Positions 24,488 to 33,352 of a stretch of DNA of 64,000 nucleotides are shown here, one piece after another. Under the pieces are notes generated by a model. It had not been told where the DNA came from and ran no database searches. It saw nothing but the letters and a program-made list of their open reading frames with translations. Source of the stretch: Marinobacterium_D sp050908845 (GTDB lineage Bacteria > Pseudomonadota > Gammaproteobacteria > Pseudomonadales > Balneatricaceae); assembly GCF_050908845.1 (NCBI RefSeq), contig NZ_CP194171.1:4030001-4094000 (forward strand), given 5' to 3'. Position 1 is the first letter of the stretch; every line of letters starts with the position of its first letter. The translations under genes and the position numbers were made by a program.

Positions 24488-25210
24488 ATGAGCCCGCAAC
24501 TGGAGCTGCGCAGTTACAGCGCCGATATCGACCGCCATTCCCACGGTTACTCTCAGCTGGTGCTGCCGGTCAGTGGTGCGCTGGAGATCGAGATCGGCGG
24601 ACGCGGCGGCCAGGTAGCTGCACATCGCGCTGCGGTTATCCACAGCGGCGAGGAGCACTGCTTTCAGGCCCGCGGCCGTAACGCCTTCCTTGTAGCTGAC
24701 CTGCCTTCGGCCGACTGCGAGCGTCTGGAAGCTCTGCCTGCGTTCCTGCCCCTGCAGCACCCTGCACTCGAATACGCAGGCTTTCTCGCGCGGCTGCTGA
24801 ACAGCGGCACTCTCGGCGCAACGGTTGCGCGCTCCAGCTGTGCCCTGCTGGTCGACCTGCTTTCTGAGCAGAATGAAAGCCAGGCAGCAGCGATAGACCG
24901 TCGCCTGCTGCTCGCCAAAACCTACCTTGACGAGCAGTTCAGCAACCCGGTCAAACTGGAACAGCTCTGTGCCATCGCCCACCTCAGCCGGCGCCAGCTG
25001 CATACGCTGTTCCAGCGTCAGCTCGACTGCTCTCCATCGGAGTACCTGTTGCGGCTGCGCATGAATAACGCCCGTCAGCTACTGCTGGAGACGCGCCTTA
25101 GCATCCAGGCTATCGCCGAGCAGTGCGGCTACCTGAGCCTCGCCGCGTTCAGCGACCGCTTCCGGCGCCATTTTGGCGTTGCGCCAAGCCATTTTCGACG
25201 CTGTCACTGA
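24488..25210 (+). CDS. AraC-family transcription regulator
   Basis: 240 residues from ATG 24488 (MSPQLELRSYSADIDRHSHGYSQLVLPVSG). The open frame extends upstream, but that part overlaps the small Cys-motif gene. An N-terminal cupin-type sensing domain (HSHGYSQLVLPVSGALEIEIGG, then HSGEEHCFQARGRNAFLVADL) precedes a C-terminal double helix-turn-helix (LEQLCAIAHLSRRQLHTLFQRQ ... IQAIAEQCGYLSLAAFSDRFRRHFGVAPSHFRR). The effector is unknown. A candidate target is the neighbouring cluster, but nothing in the sequence proves it. Confidence 0.88.
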   Translation: MSPQLELRSYSADIDRHSHGYSQLVLPVSGALEIEIGGRGGQVAAHRAAVIHSGEEHCFQARGRNAFLVADLPSADCERLEALPAFLPLQHPALEYAGFLARLLNSGTLGATVARSSCALLVDLLSEQNESQAAAIDRRLLLAKTYLDEQFSNPVKLEQLCAIAHLSRRQLHTLFQRQLDCSPSEYLLRLRMNNARQLLLETRLSIQAIAEQCGYLSLAAFSDRFRRHFGVAPSHFRRCH

Positions 25211-25426
25211 AGATCTTTTTTGCCAGCCTGTGCAAAAGTAGAAGGCGTTTGCGCGTATCAGGCAAGAAATATGAAGAATCGTTGTACGCCCGATTACCTT
25301 GCTACTGTTTTAATACTCAGATCAGCTCATGAAGCCGTTGACGAATCGCGGCTTTGGCCGGGATAGCCGCGGATGGCAATGACCGGCTGATACAACCCTC
25401 CGCCTGCGGACTAAAGGTACAAACAG

Positions 25427-26578
25427 GTGTCGACCCACTCCACTAAAACACTGAGGCAACGCATCAAGACGCTTATGTTCTGGTTGGCTGGATTTCTGAT
25501 TATTGCGGCATCTGCCATATTCGCCTACATGCAACACCCCAAATTCGGGCGCCTGCCGGATGGCGATCATCTTGGCAAGATTCAATCTTCACCCAACTAC
25601 GTGGATGGTGAGTTCCGCAATCAGATCGAGACGCCGATTTTTACCGGCGAGGAGTCTTTTGCGTCGGTGGTATGGAAGAATCTGACCTCGAGTTCTGCCG
25701 GCCTCGCGCCAGATAACGCACTGCCTTCGGTCAAGGTCGATATCCGCTCACTGGATCCCGCTGAGGATCTTTTGATCTGGTTGGGGCACTCCTCTTTCTA
25801 CCTGCAACTGGCGGGTAAACGCTTTCTGATCGATCCGGTATTTGGCCCCAACGCCGCTCCCGTACCGGGCATGATCCCCGCTTTTCAGGGCACAACTCCC
25901 TACACCGTTGAAGATTTTCCAGCGATCGACTATCTGCTGATTACCCACGACCACTGGGACCACCTGGATTATCCCAGCCTCACCGCGTTGCAGAGCCGGG
26001 TATCGGAAGTGATCACCCCACTGGGCGTTGGCGCTTATCTGCAGGGCTGGGGATTTGATTCGGCGCGGATCACCGAGGGTGACTGGTATGACGAGTTCGG
26101 CCTGGACGGCGATCTGAAAATCCATGTCATTCCGGCCCGCCACTACTCGGGGCGCGCCCTGAAACGCCGCCAGACGCTTTGGGCCGGCTTCATCGTGGAA
26201 TCACCGAGCTATCGCCTGCTGTTCAGTGGTGACAGCGGCTACGGGCCTCACTTCACCGAGCTGGGCAACAAGTTCGAGCGCTTTGACCTGGCCGCCCTGG
26301 ATCAGGGGCAATACGACGACCGTTGGGCCAACATTCACATGACGCCGGAACAAGCCGCCCTGGCTGCCGAAGAGCTGGGTGCCCAATTCCTGCTGCCATC
26401 CCATGTGGGCAAATATGCCCTCGCCAAACACCCTTGGCAGGAACCGTTCGAGCGTATTACCGAAGCCAGTCGTAACCGTTCGTTTGGATTGGTTACACCA
26501 ACGATCGGCAAGCCGATCCCGCTGCAGCAGCTTGATACGCGGGTATCGGAGGCCTGGTGGTCAAATACGCAGGGCTAG
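25427..26578 (+). CDS. Membrane-anchored metallo-beta-lactamase-fold hydrolase (NAPE-PLD/UlaG-like)
   Basis: 383 residues. An N-terminal membrane anchor (about residues 17-35) precedes a metallo-beta-lactamase fold. The metal motif THDHWDHLD is at 173-181, with further ligands in GHSSF (120-124), PARHYSGRA and FSGDSGYGPHF. The layout (WLGHSSFYLQLAGKRFLIDPVFG, later ALDQGQYDDRWANIHMTPEQAA) is that of the N-acylphosphatidylethanolamine phospholipase D-like group, so a lipid phosphodiester is a possible substrate. It starts with GTG; an internal ATG at residue 17 would cut into the membrane segment. It stands alone, with a 216-bp upstream gap. Confidence 0.85.
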   Translation: MSTHSTKTLRQRIKTLMFWLAGFLIIAASAIFAYMQHPKFGRLPDGDHLGKIQSSPNYVDGEFRNQIETPIFTGEESFASVVWKNLTSSSAGLAPDNALPSVKVDIRSLDPAEDLLIWLGHSSFYLQLAGKRFLIDPVFGPNAAPVPGMIPAFQGTTPYTVEDFPAIDYLLITHDHWDHLDYPSLTALQSRVSEVITPLGVGAYLQGWGFDSARITEGDWYDEFGLDGDLKIHVIPARHYSGRALKRRQTLWAGFIVESPSYRLLFSGDSGYGPHFTELGNKFERFDLAALDQGQYDDRWANIHMTPEQAALAAEELGAQFLLPSHVGKYALAKHPWQEPFERITEASRNRSFGLVTPTIGKPIPLQQLDTRVSEAWWSNTQG

Positions 26579-26581
26579 CGC

Positions 26582-26887
26582 TCAATCCGCTGCCAGCTTG
26601 GATGTAACGCTCTGAATTTTATCCTCGATACTCTGTTCGCGATCAGTCCGGGTGCCTAAACGCATGGACGAACTTACGCGTGGCGCACCCATTTCATGCA
26701 TGACTTCGTGACAGCGCTTCACCGCCGCCATCACCTCATCCCACTCACCCTCTATGTTGGTGCCGTAGGCATGTAACTGATGTTCTAGCCCGGCATCCTC
26801 AAGTACCCGCTGGCAGGCGGTGACATACTCGGATACAGAAACACCCACGCCCATGGGGATGACGCAGAGATCGATCATTACGTTCAT
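26582..26887 (-). CDS. MTH1187/YkoF-family thiamine-binding-like protein
   Basis: 101 residues, DUF77 type (MIDLCVIPMGVGVSVSEYVTACQRVL ... YGTNIEGEWDEVMAAVKRCHEVMHEMGAPRVSSSMRLGTRTD). These small ferredoxin-like-fold proteins bind thiamine-like molecules in the few characterised cases; the cell role here is unknown. It is transcribed opposite to the metallo-hydrolase, stopping four bases from its end. The whole frame is intact and of usual size. Confidence 0.82.
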   Translation of the reverse strand: MNVMIDLCVIPMGVGVSVSEYVTACQRVLEDAGLEHQLHAYGTNIEGEWDEVMAAVKRCHEVMHEMGAPRVSSSMRLGTRTDREQSIEDKIQSVTSKLAAD

Positions 26888-27166
26888 ATACGCTCTCGTT
26901 TAACAGATTTACACCGCTGAAGCCTTCCGGATCCCACACTGCCTTGGTTGGCACAGGAAATGTTACTCGGCTGTCCCATTCCGGAAAAGCGCTACAGGTT
27001 ATACCGGACAAACAACGGCGATCAGCCAACAGGGCCGGAAGTCACTTGCCACTGGGCTCGCTGCTTACACGCCCCATTTGCACAAACAATACTGCCAGAT
27101 CGGCAAAGACCGTCGCTGCGCCCGGGGCTAACATAACAGCCTGTTTCAATCGGACCGGAAAAGCGC

Positions 27167-28069
27167 ATGAAAACCCACAATGCCACGCTGATCGGCAGCA
27201 TCTCTATCCTGCTCTGGGGTACTCTGGCCCTGATGACCCGCTGGACCGATGCGCAGATTCCTCCTTTTCAGCTCCTGACGATGACCTTCACCCTGGCCTG
27301 GCTGCTGATGCAGACACGCTGGTGGCTGCGCGGCGAGAGTGGTGCGCGCTTTCTGCGCCAGCCGCTGCCGGTCTGGCTGCTGGGTATCGGCGGGCTGTTC
27401 TGTTATCACCTGTTCTACTTTATCGCCCTCGCCAACGCACCGGCGGCGGAGGCCGGGCTGATCGCCTACCTCTGGCCCCTGCTGATCGTGCTGCTCTCTG
27501 CACTTTTACCCGGCGAGCAGCTGCGCCTTGCCCATATTGTCGGCGCACTGCTGGCCGCCGGTGGCAGTGCCATGCTGCTGCTCAAGGGTGAATCGGGCTT
27601 CAGCAGCGAATACAGCGCCGGCTACCTGGCTGCCGGCGCCTGTTCGCTGATCTGGTCCAGCTATTCGGTGCTGAGCCGCCGTCACGCGCATGTACCCACG
27701 GATACGGTGGGCTGGTTCTGTGCCGGCACGGCGCTGCTGGGCCTGGTCTGCCATCTACTGTTTGAGCAGACCGTCTGGCCGGAGCGTGCGCTACAGTGGA
27801 TCGGTATTGTCGGCCTGGGATTAGGGCCTGTGGGTATCGCGTTTCTGACCTGGGATATCGGCGTCAAGAAGGGCAATATCCAGCTGCTCGGCACTCTGGC
27901 CTACGCGGCACCGCTGATCTCCACGCTGCTGCTGATCGCCGCCGGCGAGGCACAGGCCACACCAAGACTGTTGATCGCCTGCCTGCTGATCGTCGCCGGC
28001 TCGGCCATTGCCGGCGTGCGCCTGCGCAACCTGAGGATTGCGCGTCGCCGCTCCGGCGCGCAATCCTGA
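27167..28069 (+). CDS. EamA/DMT-family exporter, YddG-like
   Basis: 300 residues with about ten transmembrane helices in two EamA repeats (first TIGSISILLWGTLALMTRW region; second SAGYLAAGACSLIWSSYSVLSRRHAH). The closing basic tail is RLRNLRIARRRSG. The pattern AYLWPLLIVLLSALLPGEQL resembles the aromatic-amino-acid exporter YddG. It probably exports an amino acid or similar metabolite through the inner membrane. The next gene, a LysR, starts 70 bp downstream on the same strand. Confidence 0.82.
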   Translation: MKTHNATLIGSISILLWGTLALMTRWTDAQIPPFQLLTMTFTLAWLLMQTRWWLRGESGARFLRQPLPVWLLGIGGLFCYHLFYFIALANAPAAEAGLIAYLWPLLIVLLSALLPGEQLRLAHIVGALLAAGGSAMLLLKGESGFSSEYSAGYLAAGACSLIWSSYSVLSRRHAHVPTDTVGWFCAGTALLGLVCHLLFEQTVWPERALQWIGIVGLGLGPVGIAFLTWDIGVKKGNIQLLGTLAYAAPLISTLLLIAAGEAQATPRLLIACLLIVAGSAIAGVRLRNLRIARRRSGAQS

Positions 28070-28139
28070 CAGGGCGGCGATATACTGGCCGCAGTTATCG
28101 GGGATAAGTCTGTTACCGGGGGACAGGTCGCTTAAGACT

Positions 28140-29051
28140 ATGGATCTATCGCGCATCAACCTGAACCTGCTGCTGGTGTTGCAGCAACTGCTGGAGCAGC
28201 GCAGCGTCAGTCAGGCGGCCCGCAACCTGAACCTGACCCAGCCGGCGATCAGCCGCAGTCTGGCACAGCTGCGCGAGCTGTTCGCCGATCCCTTGCTGGT
28301 GCGGGTGGGCAACCAGATGCAGCTGACACCCCGTGGCGAAGAGCTGAAGCAGCAGCTGCCCGGGGTTCTGCAGCCACTGGAGGCGTTTTTCACCCCTGGC
28401 AACTTCAACGCCGAGACCTTCCGCGGGCGCTTCAATATCGCCATCACCGACTATATCGCCGAGCGAATTCTGCCTGAGCTGGTGGGTGAGCTGATGCAGG
28501 AAGTGCCCGGTCTGCGGCTGCATTTTCGCCTCTGGGAGCCGGGTATGGTGGGCGATCTTCGTGAAGGACGCCTGGATATGGCGGCCTGTCTGCTGGACCG
28601 GGTACCCGATGATATTCATGGCCGGGCCGTCGGCTCGGACCACTGGACCTGCCTGATGCGCCGGGATCATCCGCTGGCCTCGGGACCTCTGGATATGGAT
28701 GCCTACACCGCGGCGGACCATATCAGCATCAGCGGCGGCGGCGACAAAAACCGCGCGGTGGACGAGGCGCTGGCCGGGCAGGGTATGCGTCGACGTATCC
28801 GCACCAGCGTACCCTTTATTCAGGCGGCGCTGGCGTTCACCGCCAACAGCGATGCCCTGCTGACACTACCGGCACACATGGCGGCCAATATCGCCCCGGA
28901 TTTCGGCCTGGTACTGCGCCCCCTGCCGCTGAAGCTGGAGCCGGTGCAGTATTACCTGCTCTGGCACCGGCGCCAGCAGCATGACCCGGCCCACCGTTAT
29001 CTGCGTGAACGGCTGCACCGGGCACTGATCGACTCCCCCTTCTCCCGCTGA
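28140..29051 (+). CDS. LysR-family regulator (NodD-like DNA-binding domain)
   Basis: 303 residues from ATG 28140; the frame is open further upstream inside the exporter gene, but this start gives the canonical MDLSRINLNLLLVLQQLLEQRSVSQAARNLNLTQPAISRSLAQLR. The helix-turn-helix and the following ADPLLVRVGNQMQLTPRG are of the NodD/LeuO type. The effector domain is complete. Its likely targets are the EamA gene before it or the LysE gene after it (inference from position). Confidence 0.87.
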   Translation: MDLSRINLNLLLVLQQLLEQRSVSQAARNLNLTQPAISRSLAQLRELFADPLLVRVGNQMQLTPRGEELKQQLPGVLQPLEAFFTPGNFNAETFRGRFNIAITDYIAERILPELVGELMQEVPGLRLHFRLWEPGMVGDLREGRLDMAACLLDRVPDDIHGRAVGSDHWTCLMRRDHPLASGPLDMDAYTAADHISISGGGDKNRAVDEALAGQGMRRRIRTSVPFIQAALAFTANSDALLTLPAHMAANIAPDFGLVLRPLPLKLEPVQYYLLWHRRQQHDPAHRYLRERLHRALIDSPFSR

Positions 29052-29189
29052 CGCGCTGTATAGGCACGCCATTCAGACCGCCGCCACGTCATCACTTTTT
29101 GTTATAACCCAAATGAAAAAGCACGATTGGAAGCACTGCTTTTGAGCCAATAGACTGGCCCGCATCACTTCAGATTATGCGAGAACGGG

Positions 29190-29786
29190 ATGTTGGACTG
29201 GCTGCTTTTTCTGGGAATCACTGTCGGTGGCGCCATGGTACCGGGGGCGAATTTCGCCGTGGTGCTGCGTAACACCCTGAACGGATCCCGCCGCACCGGC
29301 CTGCTGACGGTCTGCGGACTGGCCACGGCACTGATGATCCATGGCACCCTGACGCTGCTCGGTATCAGCGCGCTGATCCAGAACTCACCCGCTGCCTTTG
29401 AAGCGATCCGCTGGCTCGGCGCGGGTTACCTGATCATTCTCGGTGGCTGGCAGCTGTTCCATCGTCAGCCGCCCCAGGACAGGGTGGAACCGCAGCCGGG
29501 CGGCTCCCCCTTCCTGGCCGGGCTGCTGATCAGCCTGTTCAACCCCAAGGTGCTGGTGTTCTTTCTGGCGATCTTCTCCCAGGTACTGTCGCCGGATCAG
29601 TCCCTGGCGACCAAGCTGCTCTACGTGGCGACACCGGCGCTGGCTGAAATCAGCTGGTTCATGCTGGTACTGGCGCTGCTGGGAACGCCGGCAATCAGAA
29701 CCTGGCTGATGCGGGTAAAAAGCAAGCTGGAGCGTTTTCTCGGCGGCGCCATGGTTGCCCTGGGGATCAAGATCGGACTGGGCTGA
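29190..29786 (+). CDS. LysE-family amino acid exporter
   Basis: 198 residues with six hydrophobic segments in the LysE/RhtB arrangement. The family signature MVPGANFAVVLRNTLNGSRRTGLLTVCGLATALMIHG is at residues 14-50, and LFNPKVLVFFLAIFSQVL in the middle. Such proteins export basic or hydroxy amino acids. AACGGG rather than a clear AGGA precedes the ATG. It converges with the ArgP-like gene, whose stop lies 14 bases beyond. Confidence 0.86.
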   Translation: MLDWLLFLGITVGGAMVPGANFAVVLRNTLNGSRRTGLLTVCGLATALMIHGTLTLLGISALIQNSPAAFEAIRWLGAGYLIILGGWQLFHRQPPQDRVEPQPGGSPFLAGLLISLFNPKVLVFFLAIFSQVLSPDQSLATKLLYVATPALAEISWFMLVLALLGTPAIRTWLMRVKSKLERFLGGAMVALGIKIGLG

Positions 29787-29800
29787 TCCGCGTGTTTTGA

Positions 29801-30715
29801 TTAACCCAGCCCCGGGTGCTGCGCCATCGGTTCCAGCGTCTCGGCGGCGCTGCGAACCAGTTCATCGGTGATCTGCCGGATCAGTTTCGATCCCAGGTTC
29901 CAGGCGTGCCAGTACAGCGGCACCGCGATGTAATACCCCGGCCTCATATCCACCACTTTTCCCCGCTCCAGCATCTCCCTGCCGAGCTGGTCCGGAATCA
30001 TACCGCAGGCCAGACCGCGTTCGACGATGCCGTTGAAACCATAGAGCGAGGGAACCCGGTGACGCGGGTACTCGTGGGGCTTTACGCCAAAGAACTGCTC
30101 AAGATAGCGGTTCTGTAGCTGATCCTTGTGGCTGAACTCGGCCACCGGCGCCCGGCGAAATCCCTCACCCGTGATCCCGTCGGCAAAGTAGGTCTCAATG
30201 TATGCGGGCGTCGCCAGACAGCGGTACACCATCACCCCCAGCGGCACACTGACACAGCCGGGCATGGCGCGGCCCTCGGATGTGACGCAGCCCACCACCT
30301 CGCCATCTTTAAGCAGTTGCTGAGTGGCATCCTGGTCATCCACTTTCAGGTTCATCAGCAACCGTTCCCGCTCCACCAGGCGTGCCATCGCATCGGCAAA
30401 CCAGGATTCGAGACTGTCGGCGTTGACGCCAATGGAGACCCGGGTGTAACCGCGCTCGTCGCGCTGCGCCAGGGCGCCGAGCAGCTCCTGCTCAAGCAGG
30501 GCAACCTGGCGATAGTGTTTCAGCACCTGCAGTCCCGTCTCGGTAGCCCGTACCGGCGTCGAGCGCACCACCAACACCTGCCCGAGACGCTCCTCCAGCT
30601 GTTTGACCCGTTGAGACACGGCGGACTGGGTCACATGCAGCTGCCGCGCCGCGCGCTCGAAACTGCCCTCATCGATTACCGCCGCCAGCGCGGCCAGTTG
30701 CCGGGAATCCAACAT
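29801..30715 (-). CDS. argP: ArgP/LysG-like LysR regulator
   Basis: 304 residues starting MLDSRQLAALAAVIDEGSFERAARQLHVTQSAVSQRVKQLEERLGQVLVVR, the ArgP (IciA)/LysG DNA-binding domain. ArgP activates the divergent exporter gene argO in response to arginine or lysine; here a LysE/ArgO exporter lies divergently 103 bp away, the same arrangement. The intergenic region holds a CTAATG-N12-CATTAG dyad. The effector domain is complete, so the regulator should respond to a basic amino acid. Confidence 0.87.
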   Translation of the reverse strand: MLDSRQLAALAAVIDEGSFERAARQLHVTQSAVSQRVKQLEERLGQVLVVRSTPVRATETGLQVLKHYRQVALLEQELLGALAQRDERGYTRVSIGVNADSLESWFADAMARLVERERLLMNLKVDDQDATQQLLKDGEVVGCVTSEGRAMPGCVSVPLGVMVYRCLATPAYIETYFADGITGEGFRRAPVAEFSHKDQLQNRYLEQFFGVKPHEYPRHRVPSLYGFNGIVERGLACGMIPDQLGREMLERGKVVDMRPGYYIAVPLYWHAWNLGSKLIRQITDELVRSAAETLEPMAQHPGLG

Positions 30716-30726
30716 TATTAATTTAT

Positions 30727-30750
30727 CTAATGAGTTATTAAAAACATTAG
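30727..30750. promoter_or_regulatory. Operator candidate between argP and argO
   Basis: CTAATG-N12-CATTAG inverted repeat in an AT-rich 102-bp divergent spacer, 12 bp from the argP start. Position and dyad shape suit ArgP binding for both autoregulation and argO activation. Confidence 0.4.
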
Positions 30751-30817
30751 TTTTACTTACATAGGGTCAGACCGCAACATGGCGCCAGCAACCACGAATC
30801 AGTTTTTTGGAGGGGAA

Positions 30818-31444
30818 ATGCTGCCGGTAATGAGCTTGGAATGGCTTGCCTGGGGCAAGGGACTGGCCACGTCCGCCGGTTTGATTATGGCGATCGGCGC
30901 ACAGAACGCCTTTGTGCTGACACAAAGCCTCAGGCGCCAGTTTCACTGGCCCATAGCGCTGCTGTGCATCTTCTTCGATGCGCTGCTGATTACCGCCGGG
31001 GTTGCCGGGCTGGGCGTACTGATCAGCCAGTCTGACCTGCTCTCCGAGCTGGCCCGCTGGGGAGGCGCACTGTTTCTGCTCTGGTTTGGCTTTGGCGCTG
31101 CGCAGCGGGTATTCCGCGATGAGGTGATGGAAACCGGCGGCCGTGAGATCTCGAGTCTCAAGGGTGCCCTGCTGATGACTGCGGCCGTCACCCTGCTGAA
31201 CCCACACGCGTGGATCGATACGGTGGTACTGATCGGCAGCATCGGCGGTCAGTACGACGCCAATCTGAAACTCTGGTTCGGTGTCGGAGCGGTCTGTTTT
31301 TCAGCGATCTGGTTTACCGGCATCTGCGCCGGCGCCCGCTGGATGGCGCCGCTGTTTCGCAAACCGCTGGCCTGGAAAGTGCTGGATGGCGCTATCTGGG
31401 CGATGACCTGGGGCATCGCCGCCGCGCTGCTGCTGGGCAGCTGA
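30818..31444 (+). CDS. argO: ArgO-like LysE-family basic amino acid exporter
   Basis: 208 residues from ATG 30818, which follows GGAGGGG by a few bases; an in-frame ATG at 30779 lacks one. The six-helix LysE layout is present: LATSAGLIMAIGAQNAFVLTQSLRRQ (the conserved GAQN exporter motif), LFLLWFGFGAAQRVFRDE, VTLLNPHAWIDTVVLIGSI. GPQN/GAQNAFVL and NPHAWIDTV are typical of ArgO/LysE proper, so arginine or lysine export is likely. It pairs with the divergent ArgP-like regulator. Confidence 0.88.
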   Translation: MLPVMSLEWLAWGKGLATSAGLIMAIGAQNAFVLTQSLRRQFHWPIALLCIFFDALLITAGVAGLGVLISQSDLLSELARWGGALFLLWFGFGAAQRVFRDEVMETGGREISSLKGALLMTAAVTLLNPHAWIDTVVLIGSIGGQYDANLKLWFGVGAVCFSAIWFTGICAGARWMAPLFRKPLAWKVLDGAIWAMTWGIAAALLLGS

Positions 31445-31471
31445 ACCGGCCCGGGCAGCAGCTACAGCCGA

Positions 31472-32197
31472 TTAACCGGGCCGGCGGGTCAGCAGCAGCT
31501 CCGCCGGCTCGTCATCATCCTCCTGGTGTATCAGACGCACGATCAGATAGCCCAGTTCCGGCGCCAGCCAGATACGGTCCATTTTATCGCCCTCCTCGCC
31601 GCGCTCCAGCAGCACCGCCTCAAAGCTGCCGGCCGGCGTTTCCACACTCTGCTCACCGACATAGCGGTAGTTGTAGTCACTGATCCCCTTTCGCCGCGCC
31701 ACGGGGTACTGATAATCATCCCGGGGCGGCTTGCAGGCCAGGTCGATGCGGATCTGCATCTGATGGCTCAACAGGTCATAGATGGCGCCCTGGTAAGCGA
31801 TTTCGTCATCTCCGCGGGGGGAGTAGACCTGGTACTTGCCCGCATTTTCAAAGCTGAGATGTAGATTGTTCTTTTTGCTTAACCCCTTGCGCTCGTAGCG
31901 GTAATCCTGGGGATAAAGGCTGGCATCCTGGAGTTTGAAGCGGCTCTCTTCGTCGATAGACATGAACAGCAGGCTGCTGTTGTTGCTGGCCTGCCAGACT
32001 CCGTCATCCAGCTTGTCCAGTGAACGGGTACTCTCCAGCGAAAACCCTTTCCAGTTCACCTGGTATTCAAGTGTGGCGCCGGCAAAGCGGCCCAGGGTCT
32101 GCTCGGCACAGGCCGCTGCAGAATCCGCGGCGGAGGCGGTCCACGGCGTCATCAGGGCGACGAAAGCGATACTCAAACGGTTCAATGTCGATTTCAA
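31472..32197 (-). CDS. DUF3108 periplasmic protein
   Basis: 241 residues with a signal peptide (MKSTLNRLSIAFVALMTPWTASA, cleaved about residue 23). The remainder is a beta-rich soluble domain of the DUF3108 type (LEYQVNWKGFSLESTRSLDKL ... YLIVRLIHQEDDDEPAELLLTRR). The family is periplasmic or lipid-associated with no assigned reaction. A role linked to lipoprotein or LPS handling has been speculated for similar folds, but nothing here decides it. It is a single gene. Confidence 0.75.
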   Translation of the reverse strand: MKSTLNRLSIAFVALMTPWTASAADSAAACAEQTLGRFAGATLEYQVNWKGFSLESTRSLDKLDDGVWQASNNSSLLFMSIDEESRFKLQDASLYPQDYRYERKGLSKKNNLHLSFENAGKYQVYSPRGDDEIAYQGAIYDLLSHQMQIRIDLACKPPRDDYQYPVARRKGISDYNYRYVGEQSVETPAGSFEAVLLERGEEGDKMDRIWLAPELGYLIVRLIHQEDDDEPAELLLTRRPG

Positions 32198-32316
32198 AAG
32201 CAGTCCTCCGTGGAGACATCTCGTCCATGGGTGCTATGGTTCATAAAGACGTCCGGCAATTAGGCCGGACCTGCATCCTAACCTCTTTGACGCCCCTTCC
32301 CAACAGGAGTGAGCCG

Positions 32317-33252
32317 ATGACCGACACACTGGACCCCCATGCCTTCCGCCGTGCTCTCGGCAATTTCGCTACCGGCATCACCATCGTCACCGCCCAGAAT
32401 CCGGCCGGCGAACGGATAGGCCTGACGGTGAACAGCTTCAACTCCGTCTCGCTGGATCCACCACTGATACTCTGGAGTCTGGACAAGCGTTCCGCCGACA
32501 GCCTGGAGGTGATCCGCGAAGCGGGGCACTTTGCCGTCAATGTGCTGGCTGCCGACCAGCTGGATCTGTCGAACCATTTCGCCCGCCCCCAGGACGACAA
32601 GTTTGCGCTGATCCAGTATACCGAGGGCCCAGGCGGTTCGCCGCTGCTGGAGAGCTGTGCGGCGCGCTTTCACTGCGCCCTGCATGAGTTTGTCGAAGCC
32701 GGTGATCACTGGATCCTGATCGGACGGGTACTCGATTTCGACGACCTCGGCCGCGCTCCGCTGCTCTATCATCAGGGCGCCTATTCCGTCGCCCTGCCGC
32801 ATCCCAGAGTGGAGAAAAACCCGCCCGCCACGAGCACCGCGGGCAGTGCGCTGGCGCAGAACCTGTCCAATAACCTGCTCTACCTGATGCTGCAGGCGGT
32901 TAATGCCTACCAGAGCAGCTATCTGCCCAAGCAGCAGGCGCTGGGTCTCAGTGTCAGCGAAGCTCGCCTGTTGATCCTGCTCAGCGTGCTCGGCCCCTCC
33001 GGTGTGGAGCGTCTGCAGAAAGAATCCAGCCTGCCGGGGTCTGAGGTGGTTGAAGCAGCCGACAACCTGGAGATGGGGGGACTGGTCACCCGGTCCGGCC
33101 CGGTGCTGGAGCTGTCGGAAGCGGGGGCTGAGCGAGCCAGGGAATACTGGGTACTGGCCGAAAAAGAGCAGAACCAGGTGTTCAGCGAGTTTGACGATAC
33201 CGAGATCAACCTGTTCAAGCAGATGCTGAACAGCGTGATCCAGAAAGCCTGA
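32317..33252 (+). CDS. Flavin reductase fused to a MarR-like regulatory domain
   Basis: 311 residues from ATG 32317 (TGAGC upstream); the open frame before it overlaps the divergent DUF3108 gene. Residues 1-165 form a flavin reductase domain (FRRALGNFATGITIVTA, ERIGLTVNSFNSVSLDPPLILWSLDKRS, GRVLDFDDLGRAPLLYHQGAY). Residues about 185-305 form a winged helix of MarR type (LYLMLQAVNAYQSSYLPKQQALGLSVSEARLLILLSVLGPSG...). This matches the layout of the C1 reductase of Acinetobacter p-hydroxyphenylacetate hydroxylase, whose MarR part binds substrate and relieves inhibition. No oxygenase partner lies in the window. Confidence 0.87.
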   Translation: MTDTLDPHAFRRALGNFATGITIVTAQNPAGERIGLTVNSFNSVSLDPPLILWSLDKRSADSLEVIREAGHFAVNVLAADQLDLSNHFARPQDDKFALIQYTEGPGGSPLLESCAARFHCALHEFVEAGDHWILIGRVLDFDDLGRAPLLYHQGAYSVALPHPRVEKNPPATSTAGSALAQNLSNNLLYLMLQAVNAYQSSYLPKQQALGLSVSEARLLILLSVLGPSGVERLQKESSLPGSEVVEAADNLEMGGLVTRSGPVLELSEAGAERAREYWVLAEKEQNQVFSEFDDTEINLFKQMLNSVIQKA

Positions 33253-33307
33253 AGCGCCTGACTGCATCAGCGTGGCTCGATGACCAAGGCTGCTAAGGCC
33301 AGAAACG

Positions 33308-33337
33308 AAAGAGGGGAGCCATCGGGCTCCCCTCTTT
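33308..33337. terminator. Bidirectional terminator between flavin reductase and cold-shock protein genes
   Basis: Perfect 13-bp stem AAAGAGGGGAGCC / GGCTCCCCTCTTT with an ATCG loop. It sits between two convergent genes and has T/A tails on both sides, so it should end both transcripts. Confidence 0.92.
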
Positions 33338-33352
33338 ACTGCTGCTGACAGA

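Noticed and set aside
25211..25426. Regulatory element between AraC and the metallo-hydrolase genes
   Set aside because: Read on both strands; no dyad, terminator or box strong enough to name.
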